A DNA stretch of 64,000 bases from Helopsaltes ochotensis (lineage: Eukaryota > Chordata > Aves > Passeriformes > Locustellidae), in contig VXBM01000671.1 of assembly GCA_013400155.1 (NCBI GenBank), forward strand, positions 141,417 through 205,416, written 5' to 3'. Below the pieces are notes generated by a model that had not been told where the DNA came from, searched no databases, and saw nothing but the letters and a program-made list of their open reading frames with translations. Both the position numbers and the translations under genes were made by a program. Positions 33,631 to 46,487 of the stretch are shown in pieces (within the stretch, counting starts at the first letter, position 1; each line of letters opens with the position of its first letter).

Positions 33631-36600
33631 AGTATTCATCCCACCCCCTCTCCCGCTAACATTGCTGGGTACTTTGCAGCCCAAGACAACTCCTCTTACA
33701 AGTCAAAATGTCCCAATGTCGCTTTAAGGGAATGACTTGATGCTCGTATTTCAAGAAAAGGTCTCAGGTTCATCCTCTCAACACTGCTCCAGTGGGAGTG
33801 ATGCCACACTTAGCTGTGACAACACAAGAACTACAGCATAGCTGAGACAGTGTCTGGAAGAAGCTTCCAAAGCCAGAGTGTCACTGTCTAGCTTTTTGTT
33901 CCTGTCTGAGAACAAATTGGTTAATACACTGGAAGCCTGCTGGGCCTCTATGTACAAGATAAGTTGTACAGGATTTAAAAAATCCCTGGAGTTTCTCCCT
34001 TGCTTCCTCCCTCTAGCAAGTGGCGGAAGAACCACAGGCCATAGAGTCAAGGTCAAGTTTAGGAACCCCATTCATTATTCACTGTGGTGTGGAAAAATTA
34101 TTCTGTCCCTGTAAAGATCGGTGCAAGAATCCAAAAGTAATTGTGGGGTTCACATTTGTATCACAGGCACATTTTACTTGGATGTCCTGTTTCTGAGTGT
34201 TATGTTTTTTACTCGGTTACTGTGAGCCACCTCACTAAAAGCAGGATGTTGCCAACTATTTGAACCAGAGCAGTCAACAGGATAAATTGCATGGCATGTC
34301 TGTGGAATGGAACGAAGGTCATGGTATGTCTGCTTCACATTTGAGTTGTAAAAAATTGTGTTTTCTGAAAAGCAAGTTGCCCTTAATGCAGCAGTGCCCA
34401 CTCCTGATCATTTCATGATGCTGGAACTTCTGTCAGATTGGAAGATAAGCCAAGTTTTGTCTTTCCTTTATTTTTCAGGGTGGTTCTCACCATTCTGAAA
34501 AAAAAAGGCCAGGGCTTGGAAATATTAAACTATAAGTGACACAAAAGCTCGAGATTAAAAAAACCCTCACAACTGCAGACATGGAAAAAGATTCTCAAAT
34601 TCATTATATAAAAGCAATCTCATAATTCTTGCACCTGACTCATCAGTTTTTGAAAAATCAGGCTTGTCAAGCAGCTGAAGTACAGCCTTTTCTCAACAGG
34701 AGCCAGTTTAAATCTCACGGTGTCCACAGAGGTTACAGACCCTCCACATCAGGCAATATTTTTCCCTCCAGGAAGAAGGCTAGTCACAGTTCATGTCCCA
34801 CATCACAAATGCATTTTCATCCTTTGTACTGATTTTCTGATCTGTTCAGGGCAGACTGCTGTGCCCCCTGTGCTTGGCTGGCTCTGCTCAGCCTCACTGA
34901 CTCCTCAAACCAGGAACTTTGCACATCCTGGTGAATTACACGCACAGAGGTGGGCAAAGGGAGACACTGCAAGTGTTTGGCATTTGAACCTTATTGTTCA
35001 AATGTCACCATTCTGGAATTCAGTCTGGTACCATTATTGAAAACAAATCATGACCTCCAAATTCTGAGCTGACCAGCACCAGAGCACACCCAGCCACATC
35101 CTTGCCCTTTCCCAACAGCTCGAGCTGGCAAGAGGTTTCAACTGCAGGGGTAAAAAAAGGATGTGGACAGAGCATCTTCCTGACACAGCTAACCAGCATA
35201 ACCTGTTCAGAGGGAACATATCCAGGGCTACACACTGTGTCCTGTGAAGGGGTGGATGTGCTTTACCCATGGACTTCTATTAAGAAATATCATGAGCAGG
35301 ATCTGGAGGAAATCTGAGGCAGTATATTGAAAGGTTTTCTTAGGGGACACACTTGAAAAAGCAGCATTTGTGTATTATTCAAGCTAATAAAAAATCAATG
35401 TAACGATGTCACCTGGATGTGGCAGTGAATTTTTCACCATTGTCACTGAACTCATCAAAGCCTGCTTCACAGTGAAGCAATTAATTCCACAAGTTGATGG
35501 CTGGTGTGTATTCAAAGATAAAATTCCACTTCAGTTGCAAAATATCTAATGAGAACCTGAAAACCTAACACTGCTGTGATACAAGTAGAAGTACAGTGTG
35601 GGAGCTTGGCATAAGGTTTAGCACACTGTAGTAATGGTCTGACATAAATGGTTGCTCATGTTACACTGGTTTTAAGATTTGAGCACACTAACAGCAAGAA
35701 TCTATGCATTCTTTGAAAAAATGTGCCTGGCTATAGTGTACAAAATGTATGACCACATATCAGTTCAGAGCTACGAGAACACTTGCAAAAATGCCAGAGA
35801 ACTGCCAGGGAAATCCCTTGATGTGAACATTAATTAGTGTCGAAATAGCCCAGAGGCATAAAGCACTGCAAGTAATAACGGGATGTGTACCCAAACAAAG
35901 GACAAGATGAGCCATCTAGAACTGAGGACAAAAAGAATTTAAATGCATGCAACAGAGAGTATCTTCAGAGATTCTCTCCTGAGGGTACTGATGATCTTCA
36001 CTTATTTTGCTGTGTAAGAATCACTGTACAAAGGACTCTATTTGCAGACTGTACCATTCCTTTCTTTTAATATAATATTCTTAGTTACTTGAGTTTTGCT
36101 CAGTAAAAATCTTTAGATTAAAAGAGATTGGTGTCCCTGTGTTGTTAACACAGTGTTCTAACAAGCTGCAATCTCTTTCTGATTTCTCCACAGCAAATCC
36201 AGTGGTGAAAGGTCATTGGATAACCGTGTTAGAAAACTTAATAGGAAATATTTTGGTGAATTTCTATTCATCATTACTCAAACAGCATAGCAAATGTGAA
36301 TGAATAACTCCCATCCATGAAGTTATGACAGGCTTTTTACTTCCTGATTCAATGGCATTTTATACTTGTCCTGCCCTAGAAACAGATAACAGAGCAAAGG
36401 AAAGAGCTTTGGTAAATTCAGCCCTAGACTTATCCACAGGAGCTCTGGAATGCAGGACAGGAAAGGACCTCCTACATCCTTGATTCAGGTACATGAAACT
36501 GCAGGCAAGCACAAAACATCAGCCTTTTATTCAGCAGATAAACATGTTTTCTACTCCTAGGACCTCATTGTCAGAAATGATTCAGGCATTGCAGGTATCA

Positions 36601-38019
36601 GTTTGTGGGGGGCTTTCGTGCAAGGTTTGTCCTCCAGGAAAAACAGCTTTTTTCTCTCCCAGGCTGATGAACCACTCGATGTGTTGTGGACAGCAGTCAT
36701 ACCCTCTGTCAGCCTTCCACTTTGCCAGGCTGAACTCCTCTCACCTCTCCTGACGCCAACTCTCCCCTCCCTGGCAAGCCTCAACACTCCTGTCTCCCCT
36801 GAGACAAGCCCTCCTGAACACAGGTGACCAGCACCACACACCACATCTCAGAGGTGTTCACCCATCTCTGCATAGCACTGACAGGCTTTTTGTTTCATCA
36901 GAAACACCCTCAGTGCACGGATGCCTTCCCAGCACTTGAGGCTCCTTGGCAGAGCTTGCTCTGCTCCCTGACAGCCACTATTGATTCAATAAATGACTGG
37001 ATTAATTCCAAAGAACAGCCCCCTCTCCATGGATGTCAAGGCCTATTAAATACCAAGATAACCACCTATGGCTCAGGAAGCTGCAGATCACTTCAGGGTA
37101 TGTTTGTGAAGTATCAAAATTCACTTTCCTGCTCTCCTGTTGGAATTTGCTCTTGATCAGAGTTGAGTCAAGATACGAGGCCAGACAGACCTTAGTTTTG
37201 ACTTAGCACCACCATATTTATTTTCACTTGCTTTTTTCACCCTGCAGCGGTGATCTGCGTATTATGGCTGACTGTATATTCCATTTTCTCTGTTACCGAT
37301 TTCAGACTGACAATATCCCGGATTATAGAGAAAGGTTTTGCTCCTCGTCCCAGGAAGAACAACTTTACATTTTGACTTTTTAAATTTCTTTTGTCTTCTG
37401 CTGTTCCAGGCCTCAGCATTCTCTATATTGACAATTCTTTCTAGATTTTTCTACAAACAAATTCATCTTACCATTACAGACAGACATCATACCTGTCACC
37501 TGTGACTACTTGTACGATGAAAACCATCTAAGAAAGCAGTGACACAGTTGGTACACATGAACACACACTGCTTTCTCCTTCCTCCCCAAATTCTTCCCTG
37601 AATTTTTACCTGCAAGTAAGTTTGGCTATATGAGTGACTGCTCTTTCTCAAACCATTTCTCATGGGAGTTGGCTCAGCCTGAAATATTGTCAGAAAGACT
37701 CTTGCTCTTCATATTTAAAAAAAAAAAAAAAGCACACCATCACCAGCCTTCACACATCCCACATGTGAACCAGCACAGTTATGCTTCCTTTCCAAAGCCC
37801 ACAGAAAGCCTATGACTTTGCACTGAGAGAAGCCAGCTCCCAGAGCTACAAGACAAAGGCTAAAAATAACCCATTAAAGGATTAATTTCAGGATTTTTAA
37901 ATACAGCTAATTAATATGCATAGGAAAGGCACATGGTCTCCAGGAAGGAGCACAACAATCAAAGTCTGCAAGGGAAGGGAGGGGGGGTGGGTTACATGCA
38001 GGCAGAGTGCCAACGGAGA

Positions 38020-38027
38020 TATAAAAG
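38020..38027 (+). promoter_or_regulatory. TATA-like box upstream of a small ORF
   Basis: TATAAAAG preceded by GGAGA lies about 200 bp before a 49-codon ORF. A second TATAAAG occurs at 38463. The match is good, but single TATA-like words occur often by chance in AT-rich DNA, and nothing else supports a promoter here. Confidence 0.2.
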
Positions 38028-38221
38028 AGGATATTCCCTATATATATCCCTTGGGCAGAGAACATGCAAAGAACGTCTGTTTCAGACGAGGTGGAAGCAG
38101 AGGGGTGAAGCACTTCACTGTTGAAGAGGCAGAGACAATGCAGTGCAACCACAAAGGACAGGACACACCAAGTGAATTCCAGTGAGGTGGCTCAGGGGCC
38201 GAGGACACCACAGGGAGATGA

Positions 38222-38371
38222 ATGGATGCAGAAGCTGCTGCTCCAGAAGTGATGCTGCAGTTGGAAGTTGGGTGTAGCGTGAATGTGCCCGTGCAAAAAG
38301 CTACGGAGCAACAGCTGGATGAAAAGCTGGATCTCAAGGTGGATAGTGTGGCAGTACAGCAGGGGCCATGA
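38222..38371 (+). other. Small ORF of 49 codons, unrecognised
   Basis: ATG at 38222 to TGA at 38369-38371. The predicted peptide begins MDAEAAAPEVML, is rich in Val, Gln, Leu and acidic residues, and ends VAVQQGP. Codon choice (GTG, CTG, GAA, AAG, CAG) looks more gene-like than its surroundings. I recognise no family, the bases before the ATG are a poor initiation context, and chance is a fair explanation. Confidence 0.15.
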
Positions 38372-39272
38372 GTTGCACTCAATTATGGCACCTCAGATGC
38401 AATTTCCTCTTATGATCATTACATCCTGAGGTTGAAGCATCCTGGGATGCTTGGGCATTGGATATAAAGCAGGACACAAGGGCTGGCAGTCATGGCACAT
38501 CATGAACACAAGGTACCACATATGAGCAACATGAGTGACGTCAGACAGAAAGGATTATCTACACCTAATGTGAATCAGAAAGCAAATCCGGTTATTCACA
38601 GGCTGTACTGCAAAAAAAACAGAGCTATAGCAGTAGTTCCAGGGAATTTCAAGGTTCAGGGGAAAAACAAGCTCAGTTGAAGCCATTTCCTCATACCACT
38701 TTCCCTGTGAATAACACTTAAACAATTGGAAACTTTTTCCATTTCACAGACAGCAGGGGAATGGACGGACAGACTATTGCCCAACTCAGTGGCTACTCAA
38801 GCAAGTATCAAGAAAAGATGGGGGTTTAACCTGGTGGCTTAATTATTTAGTACCCCTGCTTGTCTGCCTGTCCCTTTACCCTCATCTTTATAAAAGGATC
38901 TTTGAACCTTTTAGCCACTTTCACACAATTCGAAAAATGGGGAGAACTCTCAAACTTTTGTGAGGTTTGGTGGCTTTCACAATGCCACCCAGGAACAGCC
39001 TCCAAGTGCTGTGCGTGAAGCTGCATCTTGAGAGCCATCTGAGCCCTATAGGGACCTGGCAGAAGCAAGTACGGGGCAGAGGGGTTTAATTTTGCAACAG
39101 GGGGTCTTGATACACATGTAAGTTGAAAAAGTCCTTAGTAGAGCTGCAGGGGAAAGAAAAGTTGCAGCACTACCAAGCCTTTGCAATAGGGTCAGCTTAC
39201 AGTCCACTGCTACAGGATGCTGCTTTTGGAGGCAAAGGACAAAACCCACACCCTTTTCACTTAAAGACATTC

Positions 39273-39278
39273 TTTATT
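39273..39278 (-). promoter_or_regulatory. MAN1A2: Candidate distal poly(A) signal for a minus-strand transcript
   Basis: TTTATT on the plus strand reads AATAAA on the minus strand, within a T/A-rich stretch of 3'-end character. If used by MAN1A2 it would give a 3' UTR of about 4.4 kb. From memory the mammalian gene also has a long 3' UTR. This is inferred from the hexamer and position only. Confidence 0.25.
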
Positions 39279-41660
39279 CAATCTTTTTTATATACAATAT
39301 TATTTTTTAATCTGTAAAAAGTACATATGCAGGATTCCAGGTCAGAGGCAGAAGGTTTCCACATCAGAAGATAGACTTTTGCCCTTTTATTATTTTGGAG
39401 GAAAAAATAATCTGTCAGTTTTAGACAAAGCAAGAATAAAGGCAGAATGCAAATCCAACTTCCACCAAGCAATTAGGATTAAAGGCAACAATTCACTGTA
39501 ACAGGTCAGGCTATCTCCTCCGACTTTGGTGGTTCCCAACTTTCCCGGGCAATTACAGAGCAGTTTGTTAGAAGGCGCTGACAGCTGAAGCAGCTCGTGC
39601 TTATCATCTCTGCTACAGTTGTACACACACAACTTGCAACAGAGCCTGGGTTTCCTCTTTGTATGGCAACTCAAACTCTTGAGTTAGAAAAGTGTTTTCT
39701 CAAAATTCAAGGAGTGAAAGAGGCGTGTCTTACTCAGGGTGAACCGATCTCCCAACTACAGTATGGATCAAGAGCTTGCTTTCATTTTTCTCTGGCGTCA
39801 AGAAGCCTGTTTCTTATTTGTCCCCTTAGAAACATGGGCTAGGCTCAGTTGTGTAAATACCAACAGGGGGTGCACCTGTAAACCTTCAAGGATGGCATTA
39901 CAGGGAGTCTGTAATCAGTCACCTTTCAGAACCCAGGCAACATTCAAATCTTGTAAAATACTGTCGGGGAATATGTCAGTGTTTGGGAGCTAGAACACGG
40001 TGATCCACAAATTTGGAGCAGAGAGCTGAAGGAACAGCAGAGGTGTGACTGGCACATGGAACTACTTGCTCTTCCTTCTACTCCAGGGCACTTTCTATTT
40101 TCTATACTTTCCTTGAACATTCAGTTTGGAGGACTATATTGTGCAGCAAAACTAACATTCAGAATACCATTCAAGGGTTTTGTTTTTATTTAGAGGACAA
40201 AGCTAAGAAGTTGACTTCTTGGCTGCAGGACGTGCACAGCTCCAGGGTTGTTGATGGAAGCTGCAGAAATCTGGCCTTTTTGAAAAGTCAAGCTCTAATT
40301 GTTAGAAAAAAATTACTGCTGGCAGATCCTGACCAACAGGCAAGTTTGAGGCTTGGATTAGGAAAAGAACCATACAACCTTGTTTTGACTGCATGCAAAC
40401 AGGAAATAGACAATTCTGGGATTTCCAGGCTCTTGCCCAAATCTAGTGTGCCAAAAATGCACGTGATTTTCTGCTTTTTATTTCATTCTGCAAGGGAGAG
40501 GGTATTGTAGAAATTGTAAAATGGGACAGCTACCTAGAGAAAATGAGGATTGTTTTGTTAGAGAGTACAGTGCAAGACTCAGAAACAGCTAGGACTAAAA
40601 AGTCATTTTTGTGCTTAAATTTACACTCTTATCTTCAAGAAAGTAAGACAGCAGCAACAGAATGAAAATGGCAACATTCTACTGTACCTTATGTACCCAG
40701 AGGGAAAGTGGTCTGAACTTTGGGTTGCCCATAATGCCCTTTTGCAGATCAGAACCTACTTTTCTGTGAAGGACTCAGAACAAGGGCACATCACTTCAGT
40801 CAGAAGTTTCAGTATCAGTGGTGCTTGTTAATTAAGCACGTACCTCACCCAGAACCCATTACCTCCAAACTCTGCTTGATCTAGGAAATCTCAGGATGAA
40901 ATTTATGAGAGACACAGCAATTAGTCCTTAATATGCGTTATTTTTGATAGATTCTGCACATCATTAGCTTCAGGAGGAAAAGGACAGTTGGTATTTTAAA
41001 GAGTCATGGAGTATAAACTGACTGTTGTTGGGGTAACTGGAAAACAAGAAACAAATGTCCTTTATTTGGTACCTGCCCCTTATCTACACAAGAAAGGAAT
41101 AGCAGTACTGTACATCTGCTTTGAGAAGAACACCACTGCATAACATGAAATGGCTTAGTCCTCAATTCAGGCATTCTTGTGGCAGTAAGTTAACCCACTG
41201 GGATTCATGGAGAAGTTAAATGCGAAGGGTTCCTCTTTAATTCACAAGAGGGGGATGGAAAAGGAGAAGCAATGATAAGAAGTTTGCTGTTTCTGGGATT
41301 CCAGAACTCTGTCCTTGACCTTTCTCTGAACAGACTGGCAGCCATTCTACACCTGCATTTATCAGGAGGAGTACAGGGATTGGTTTATGGGGCAGAAAGT
41401 GCTTTTACTATTTTTACTTCTTTCTTTCTTTTAACAGAAGGGTCTGCTTTTCCTCTTTCTCCTATATACCCAGAGACATGTAGGAGAACAAGGCAAGTGA
41501 GTGCAGTTTTAAAGTAATAACAGTTCTCATGGGATCAGAAAAACAAATTGAAAATACAGCATATCTGAACTTGGGAAAATGAAAAATTACTAGTTCTTCA
41601 GTAAGTCACTGAATAATAATTAGAAAAATAAATTAACGTGGGGCCAGTAAGAAGAATCCA

Positions 41661-41666
41661 TTTATT
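41661..41666 (-). promoter_or_regulatory. Candidate poly(A) signal downstream of the 41.8-kb ORF
   Basis: AATAAA on the minus strand, about 126 nt after the TAA of the candidate gene. It fits a short 3' UTR, if that gene is real. Confidence 0.25.
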
Positions 41667-41791
41667 AAGCTACTTCTAATTTTAAATAAACAATTACTGA
41701 AATCAGTGTTATTTACTTTATCAATTACTTTATAAGTTCTCAAATTATTTTTAGGATACTGCTGCAAATTACAGTAACAAGGAACTGGTAT

Positions 41792-42999
41792 TTAGGTACA
41801 AACACATCGAGACTGAAACTTTTCCCAAGCTCCATGTTTCCTTCCTCTTAAACTAAAGTAACCATCTGGAAAAAAGCACTTGATAGCATTTTTAGATGAT
41901 ATGATGATTTCTATGTCTAAGTCAGTGACATAGACAAATGAAGAATAATTTTGGGGGGAAAATCTACAGCCAGATATATTATATAATATGATAAGGAGAA
42001 AAGGTTTTTTATATAAAACTTCATATAAAAACATTTTGAGGATGGAAAATAGCACTCACTCCCTTTAAATCTGATGTTGTACCACTGTAGCACACTGAAG
42101 AGTTCTTCCACTTGCTTCAGTACAAAAACATCATCAAGATTTTTTAAAGAGTCAACCTGTGCACTAATTAGGAGGGAAACCAGCACCTAAAGGCTGTTTT
42201 TCAGCAATAGGGCCAGTCACCATGGCAAAAAGATTTGAGAGCTATATAGGGGAGTAAAAAGAATAATTTGAGCTATAAGGGTTCTGAACAGGAAAAGGAG
42301 ATTGAGAAAGACAAAACTGAAAAGATGAAAAATCTGGAAAGATGAAACTTTCTTAGCAAATAAATTAAGACTGAAAAAGACTCAATTTCAGTGATACTAC
42401 CCAGCCCAGCCATGAAGTACTTGAAAAAACCCTGTGCAGGTAGCAGCATCATAAATTAATGAAAGAAGAGACTCTTCAGTTTCTTTTTCCAGTCACATGC
42501 AAGAGATGCTAGGCTGTTTCCAAAAATCATGTTGGATTTGTTCTGGAGCACCCAGAAGAAAAGCAAGTTTTGTAGAGTAAATCAAAGGTAGTTTTAGACT
42601 TCTGTCAGACATATATACCTGCAAATAAGGTTTTGTGAATGGAACCCGAAGAACGAAATGTAACAGATTGTGTACAAAAATACAGAGCTGCAAACTCTCA
42701 CTGCTTAGCTCAAGGGGAGCTTCTTTTAGTTCCATATACTGTATCCTCCTATATAAATAATGAAACAGTTATGCCCATGTTGTCATCTCTGTTTATTTAG
42801 CTAAAAGAACCAGGACTAAGAAGAGAATGGTTATTTTCATGTGACATAATTGGCGAGGAAGGGAAACTTAGGCTCCTTCCTACTCCTGTGATATGCTCCA
42901 GACTCTGACTGAGCTTGCCAAATGAACTAAGCCCACTCTGCTGACAGTGAATGACAAACCAAATGCTTACTGTATTTTTTTCTTTTTGGATATAAGCAT
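41792..42999 (-). CDS. Candidate unrecognised four-exon gene (weak)
   Basis: Four minus-strand segments with splice-like ends join in frame to 462 nt (153 residues): 42999-42971 (ATG; donor GTAAGC), 42748-42619 (acceptor TATATAG; donor GTATAT), 42186-42056 (acceptor CCTTTAG; donor GTGCTA) and 41963-41792 (acceptor CTGTAG; stop TAA). The peptide is Leu/Val/Phe-rich. It includes IFVHNLLHFVLRVPFTKPYL in the second segment, QVEELFSVLQWYNIRFKG in the third, and YVTDLDIEIIISSKN with FFPDGYFS in the last. An AATAAA follows at 41661-41666. I recognise no family. Weak points: a better donor (GTGAGT, exon ending 42060) breaks the frame, the first exon is tiny and Lys-rich, and the whole set lies where the MAN1A2 3' UTR may run. 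It may be chance. Confidence 0.28.
42792..42797 (-). promoter_or_regulatory. MAN1A2: Candidate proximal poly(A) signal for MAN1A2
   Basis: AATAAA on the minus strand, about 845 nt after the MAN1A2 stop. It would give a medium-length 3' UTR. It is one of several possible hexamers between 39.2 and 43.6 kb, and I cannot tell which is used. Confidence 0.3.
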
Positions 43000-43639
43000 T
43001 ATTTTGAAAAGGGAAAATGAGGAGGCAATACTTTTTGTACTTTATAGAGTTTAGCTCTAACAGATTAGAGGCTCTGAGAATGGCTGCCAGTCTGGACAAA
43101 CAGATGCACCTTAGAAAATTCAGACAGGTACAGAAAGAAATTCAAATCCTGATGCTGCTGGTGCAGTGGTGTTGCTTTTTGTTGTTGCTTTGTTCATGCC
43201 ATCATAAAATTAAAAAAAAAAAAAGACAGAAAGAAAAAGAAAACCTAAGTATTTGGAACCCACCCAATCTGAAGAGGTGACTGTGTGTTGTTCCTTGCAA
43301 CAGCAAGCAGCAAGTTCCTCTCCCCAGATGGGAAAGCCTCTTCTTCCTTGTGCTGCTGCATTAATATTATCTGTAGATTCCATGTCTTGCCAGGGTTCAA
43401 AGCATGTGAAGTCCCCGTCCTGCAAAAATCACACTTGCGTGTTTTGGTCATGTATAAAACAGAACTTTTAACTTATTTATAATGTTGAAGAGCTTTGTTT
43501 CCCATGCCAATACTTGCTTGACTCGGGGGTCTAGGTTTACCAAGTGTCTGTCTGTCTCCTCTCCTGCTAAAGTCTCAAGTGGTCCATGTAAACAAAACAG
43601 AGCTGAAAACAGTCTCTCTTCCTCTTCACAGAGCTGTTT

Positions 43640-43772
43640 CTATCGATATGCAGGATTTCCTGACAGTGTGGTGTTGGCTAAATGTAAAACAGGCAGAGGA
43701 TGAGCTTCTGTGTTAAAAACCCAGTTGTCTAATGGTAGAAGATCATCGTTGGAGAAAAGCAGATACAAATAC
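43640..43772 (-). CDS. MAN1A2: MAN1A2 terminal coding exon with stop
   Basis: Starts after GCATCCAG with the base completing Lys, then YLYLLFSNDDLLPLDNWVFN, TEAHPLPVLHLANTTL, SGNPAYR and TAG at 43640-43642. NTEAHP carries the Ca2+-binding Thr of GH47 enzymes. Confidence 0.92.
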
Positions 43773-46414
43773 CTGGATGCCAAGAGAGAGATGAAAAATA
43801 TGGGCATTAAAGCAGAGCACAGGCAGGCAGGGGCAACAGAGCAGCTTCAGTCCCCACAGTTCAGCAGCTACAGCTACAAACAAATTACTTGCTTTCAATC
43901 TTTGTACAGCACACACTCAACCTTCCCTATTATGATGATCTGAAGTCATTTTTATTATGATCAAGCCCTTCAATGAAAAGTTGTTATAAAGACAGCATTT
44001 TAATCATTCCAAGAAACTTTTGTTTTTTTGAGTCTCCCTTCAAAGACTTGCAGTGTAAAACAAACATCAAGATACCAACCACAAGTATTTGGGGGACAGG
44101 AGAGCAGAGAGGAAGTTGTCAAAAAGCTTTTCTTAATGGAGTAAACCCACTTGGAAATGACTAATCCTCTTTAATCCAAATATTTCATGGCAGCACAAGA
44201 GAAACTACAAAACCATGGCAGGTATCTGATTTGTCATGACCATTCTGGAAGCTGGTTCCACTTCTGGTGAGAGGGACAACAGATTGTGCAGAGGGTTTTC
44301 ACAGATGTACATTATAATACAACACAGAGGTCATGAAGCATGTAACAAAAGAAGGGTTACTGGACATACGCAGAAATGAAGTATTTGTTGCTCCTTTCTT
44401 CTTAATGCACAGTTTTGAATGTGGCTGTGCTATAACTCTGTAGGACATAGTGGTAGTAGGGATCCATCAAAGTTTCCTAACACAACGGCCAAAACTCAAA
44501 AGAGATTTCCCTTGCTACAGAAAACCTGGCGGTGTGAGTGCAAGCACAACAGTGCAGATGCACAGGATCTCTCAGCTCCTTCTTGCTTTCCTGCCACCCA
44601 GAAAAAGACAGCTCTTGCTGCACTTGGCAAGGAAAGGGTGTCATTCTCATTAGTGGACTCTGCCATATCCAGAATGTGCATACTTGTTCTGCTGTTTCTT
44701 CACTCCCTCTCCATCAGACACTGGGAGTGTCTGCTGCTTTCAGCCATGTGTCACTGCCTGATCAATTCTTCCACTGCCTTTCTTTGCCAGCTCTATCCAC
44801 AATCCAGTCAGTGAGGCCCTGCTTTTTCTTTCCTTCCTCATCAATTTGCTGTTTACAGATAAAAATTTCTTGCAGAGATGATTCAGTTTTGTCACACATA
44901 TCTCATCTCCCTCTCCACACTCTTCATTTGTCTTTAAAGCATCAGGCCCTTCCTTTTCTCAATACTTCTGCCTTGTTCTCTCTTGCTGCAGCTCTCCAAG
45001 CTCTTTTTCACCACAGCAGCAATATTTCATCTTACTCAAAATCACCTTCCTCATTTGATTCACACTTTTCTTTTAATAACTTAAGCAACCTATTTCTCCA
45101 TCTTGGTCCTTCCCACTCAACAGGTACCTCCATGCCAGGTACTGCTCAAAACTCTCAAATTTGCTGTGTATCTGTGATGAGATGAGGTATCCCAGCAGCA
45201 ACAAAGCATACTTGGGATTGTTACCAAATTTGAATTTGAGAGGAATGAATATTCAAATAATGAGTAGAAGTAATCATCAATAGCAGAAAATATTACAGCA
45301 GGCACTGCTTAAGAAATATTTTATGCCCCACTTCTGAGGAATATCTTCACTTTCCTCATGACATCACACCCTTCTGTCTTTATTTTCATTTGGGCTATCT
45401 TTCTCGACCTTATGTTCTCTGCTCTATTTCAATGTGAAACCTGTTTCTGGTTTGGGCTATGCCAATTGAATCAATGTCAAAAACATCTAATATCTAGCTC
45501 TTCAATAAACCTTCATTTTGTTCACAAGCAGGAAATGCTCCAAACCACAAGTCAGTAAAAATTTCTGAGCTCTTTCCTAGAACTGCCACCATCTGCAATG
45601 CCTGCACTATAGTATATCCAGTTACTGAATGATGCATCGGTGAATTTTCAGATCTCCTTGTGATTATTTAAGATGCAGACAGGATTCTGGTGATACATCA
45701 AAAGTCAGCCTTGCCACCACAGAAGTCCCTTAGGAGCTGATTTCATTATCTCATTTGGTTTTTATAGGCAGATCAATCATATATCATCAGCTCCTGGAGA
45801 GGTACTGTTTCTCTGACCTGACCTATTTGAAACTGCTGCCCCTCTCTTTGGGACCACTGCTTTTAGTCTCCAGAAAATGAACTTGAAGGAGTAAGTGGAA
45901 TAAAATTAAAGAAGACAGCAGAGGAGGTAGCAGTGGCAGACTTTCTTTTTATAATGGTAACACGAGGCAAGAAATAATTGTGATTACATAGAGGAATTTG
46001 GTAAGGAGCCACCAGGATAGAATAGCCACACTATCCCCTCACACATGATAAACTTGGAGCCCCTTTTTCCCAGTGAAACATGCTGTGATGTCTGAATTAG
46101 GCACAAGAACTGCCATTTTCAGGACCTGCTTTCACCCTCTTCCATATTGTGCTCCTAATACTTAAAATCAGTCTTTGTCTCCATTAGCTACCTGTGGAGC
46201 CACTACATTCTTGTACAATTTAGATGTGAGCTTTTACAGAAAGATGCAGGACTGAAAAGGACTTACTTCAAAGTTTCAGCAAGGAAAAAGCTCTGCTGTA
46301 CATCATCATATGTAGGAGATGAGGAATAGACATCCTTGACGCCAGAAAAGCCACCACTAACTCGGCAATACTTGTCAATTGCCTGCAAAAAAAAAAAAAA
46401 AAAAAAAAAAAATC

Positions 46415-46487
<73 letters not shown>

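Larger units (their letters stand above)
28330..39260. other. Spacer between HSD3B and MAN1A2, no recognised gene
   Basis: About 11 kb between convergent genes. I recognise no protein family in any frame and no CR1 copy. The notable parts are the GC/CpG-rich block near 33 kb and a TATA-like site with a small ORF near 38.0-38.4 kb, listed separately. An A-run is at about 37717-37730. The genes that lie between MAN1A2 and HSD3B in human are not visible. Confidence 0.5.

Noticed and set aside
32801..33631. Several overlapping open frames of 60-170 codons on both strands
   Set aside because: GC-rich DNA lowers stop-codon frequency. The frames overlap on both strands, and none shows a recognisable domain. 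I kept only the CpG-rich block itself.
42493..42618. Extension of the second candidate exon past its donor (open for another 41 codons on the minus strand)
   Set aside because: The extension stays open and also looks protein-like. This weakens the case that my protein-likeness judgement identifies exons here. I ended the exon at the CAG|GTATAT donor because that phase fits the next segment.
44538..45185. A 215-codon open frame on the plus strand
   Set aside because: It lies in a MAN1A2 intron within a pyrimidine-rich stretch. The predicted protein is Ser/Leu/His-rich low-complexity sequence without domain motifs, and overlapping frames are also open, so the length reflects base composition.
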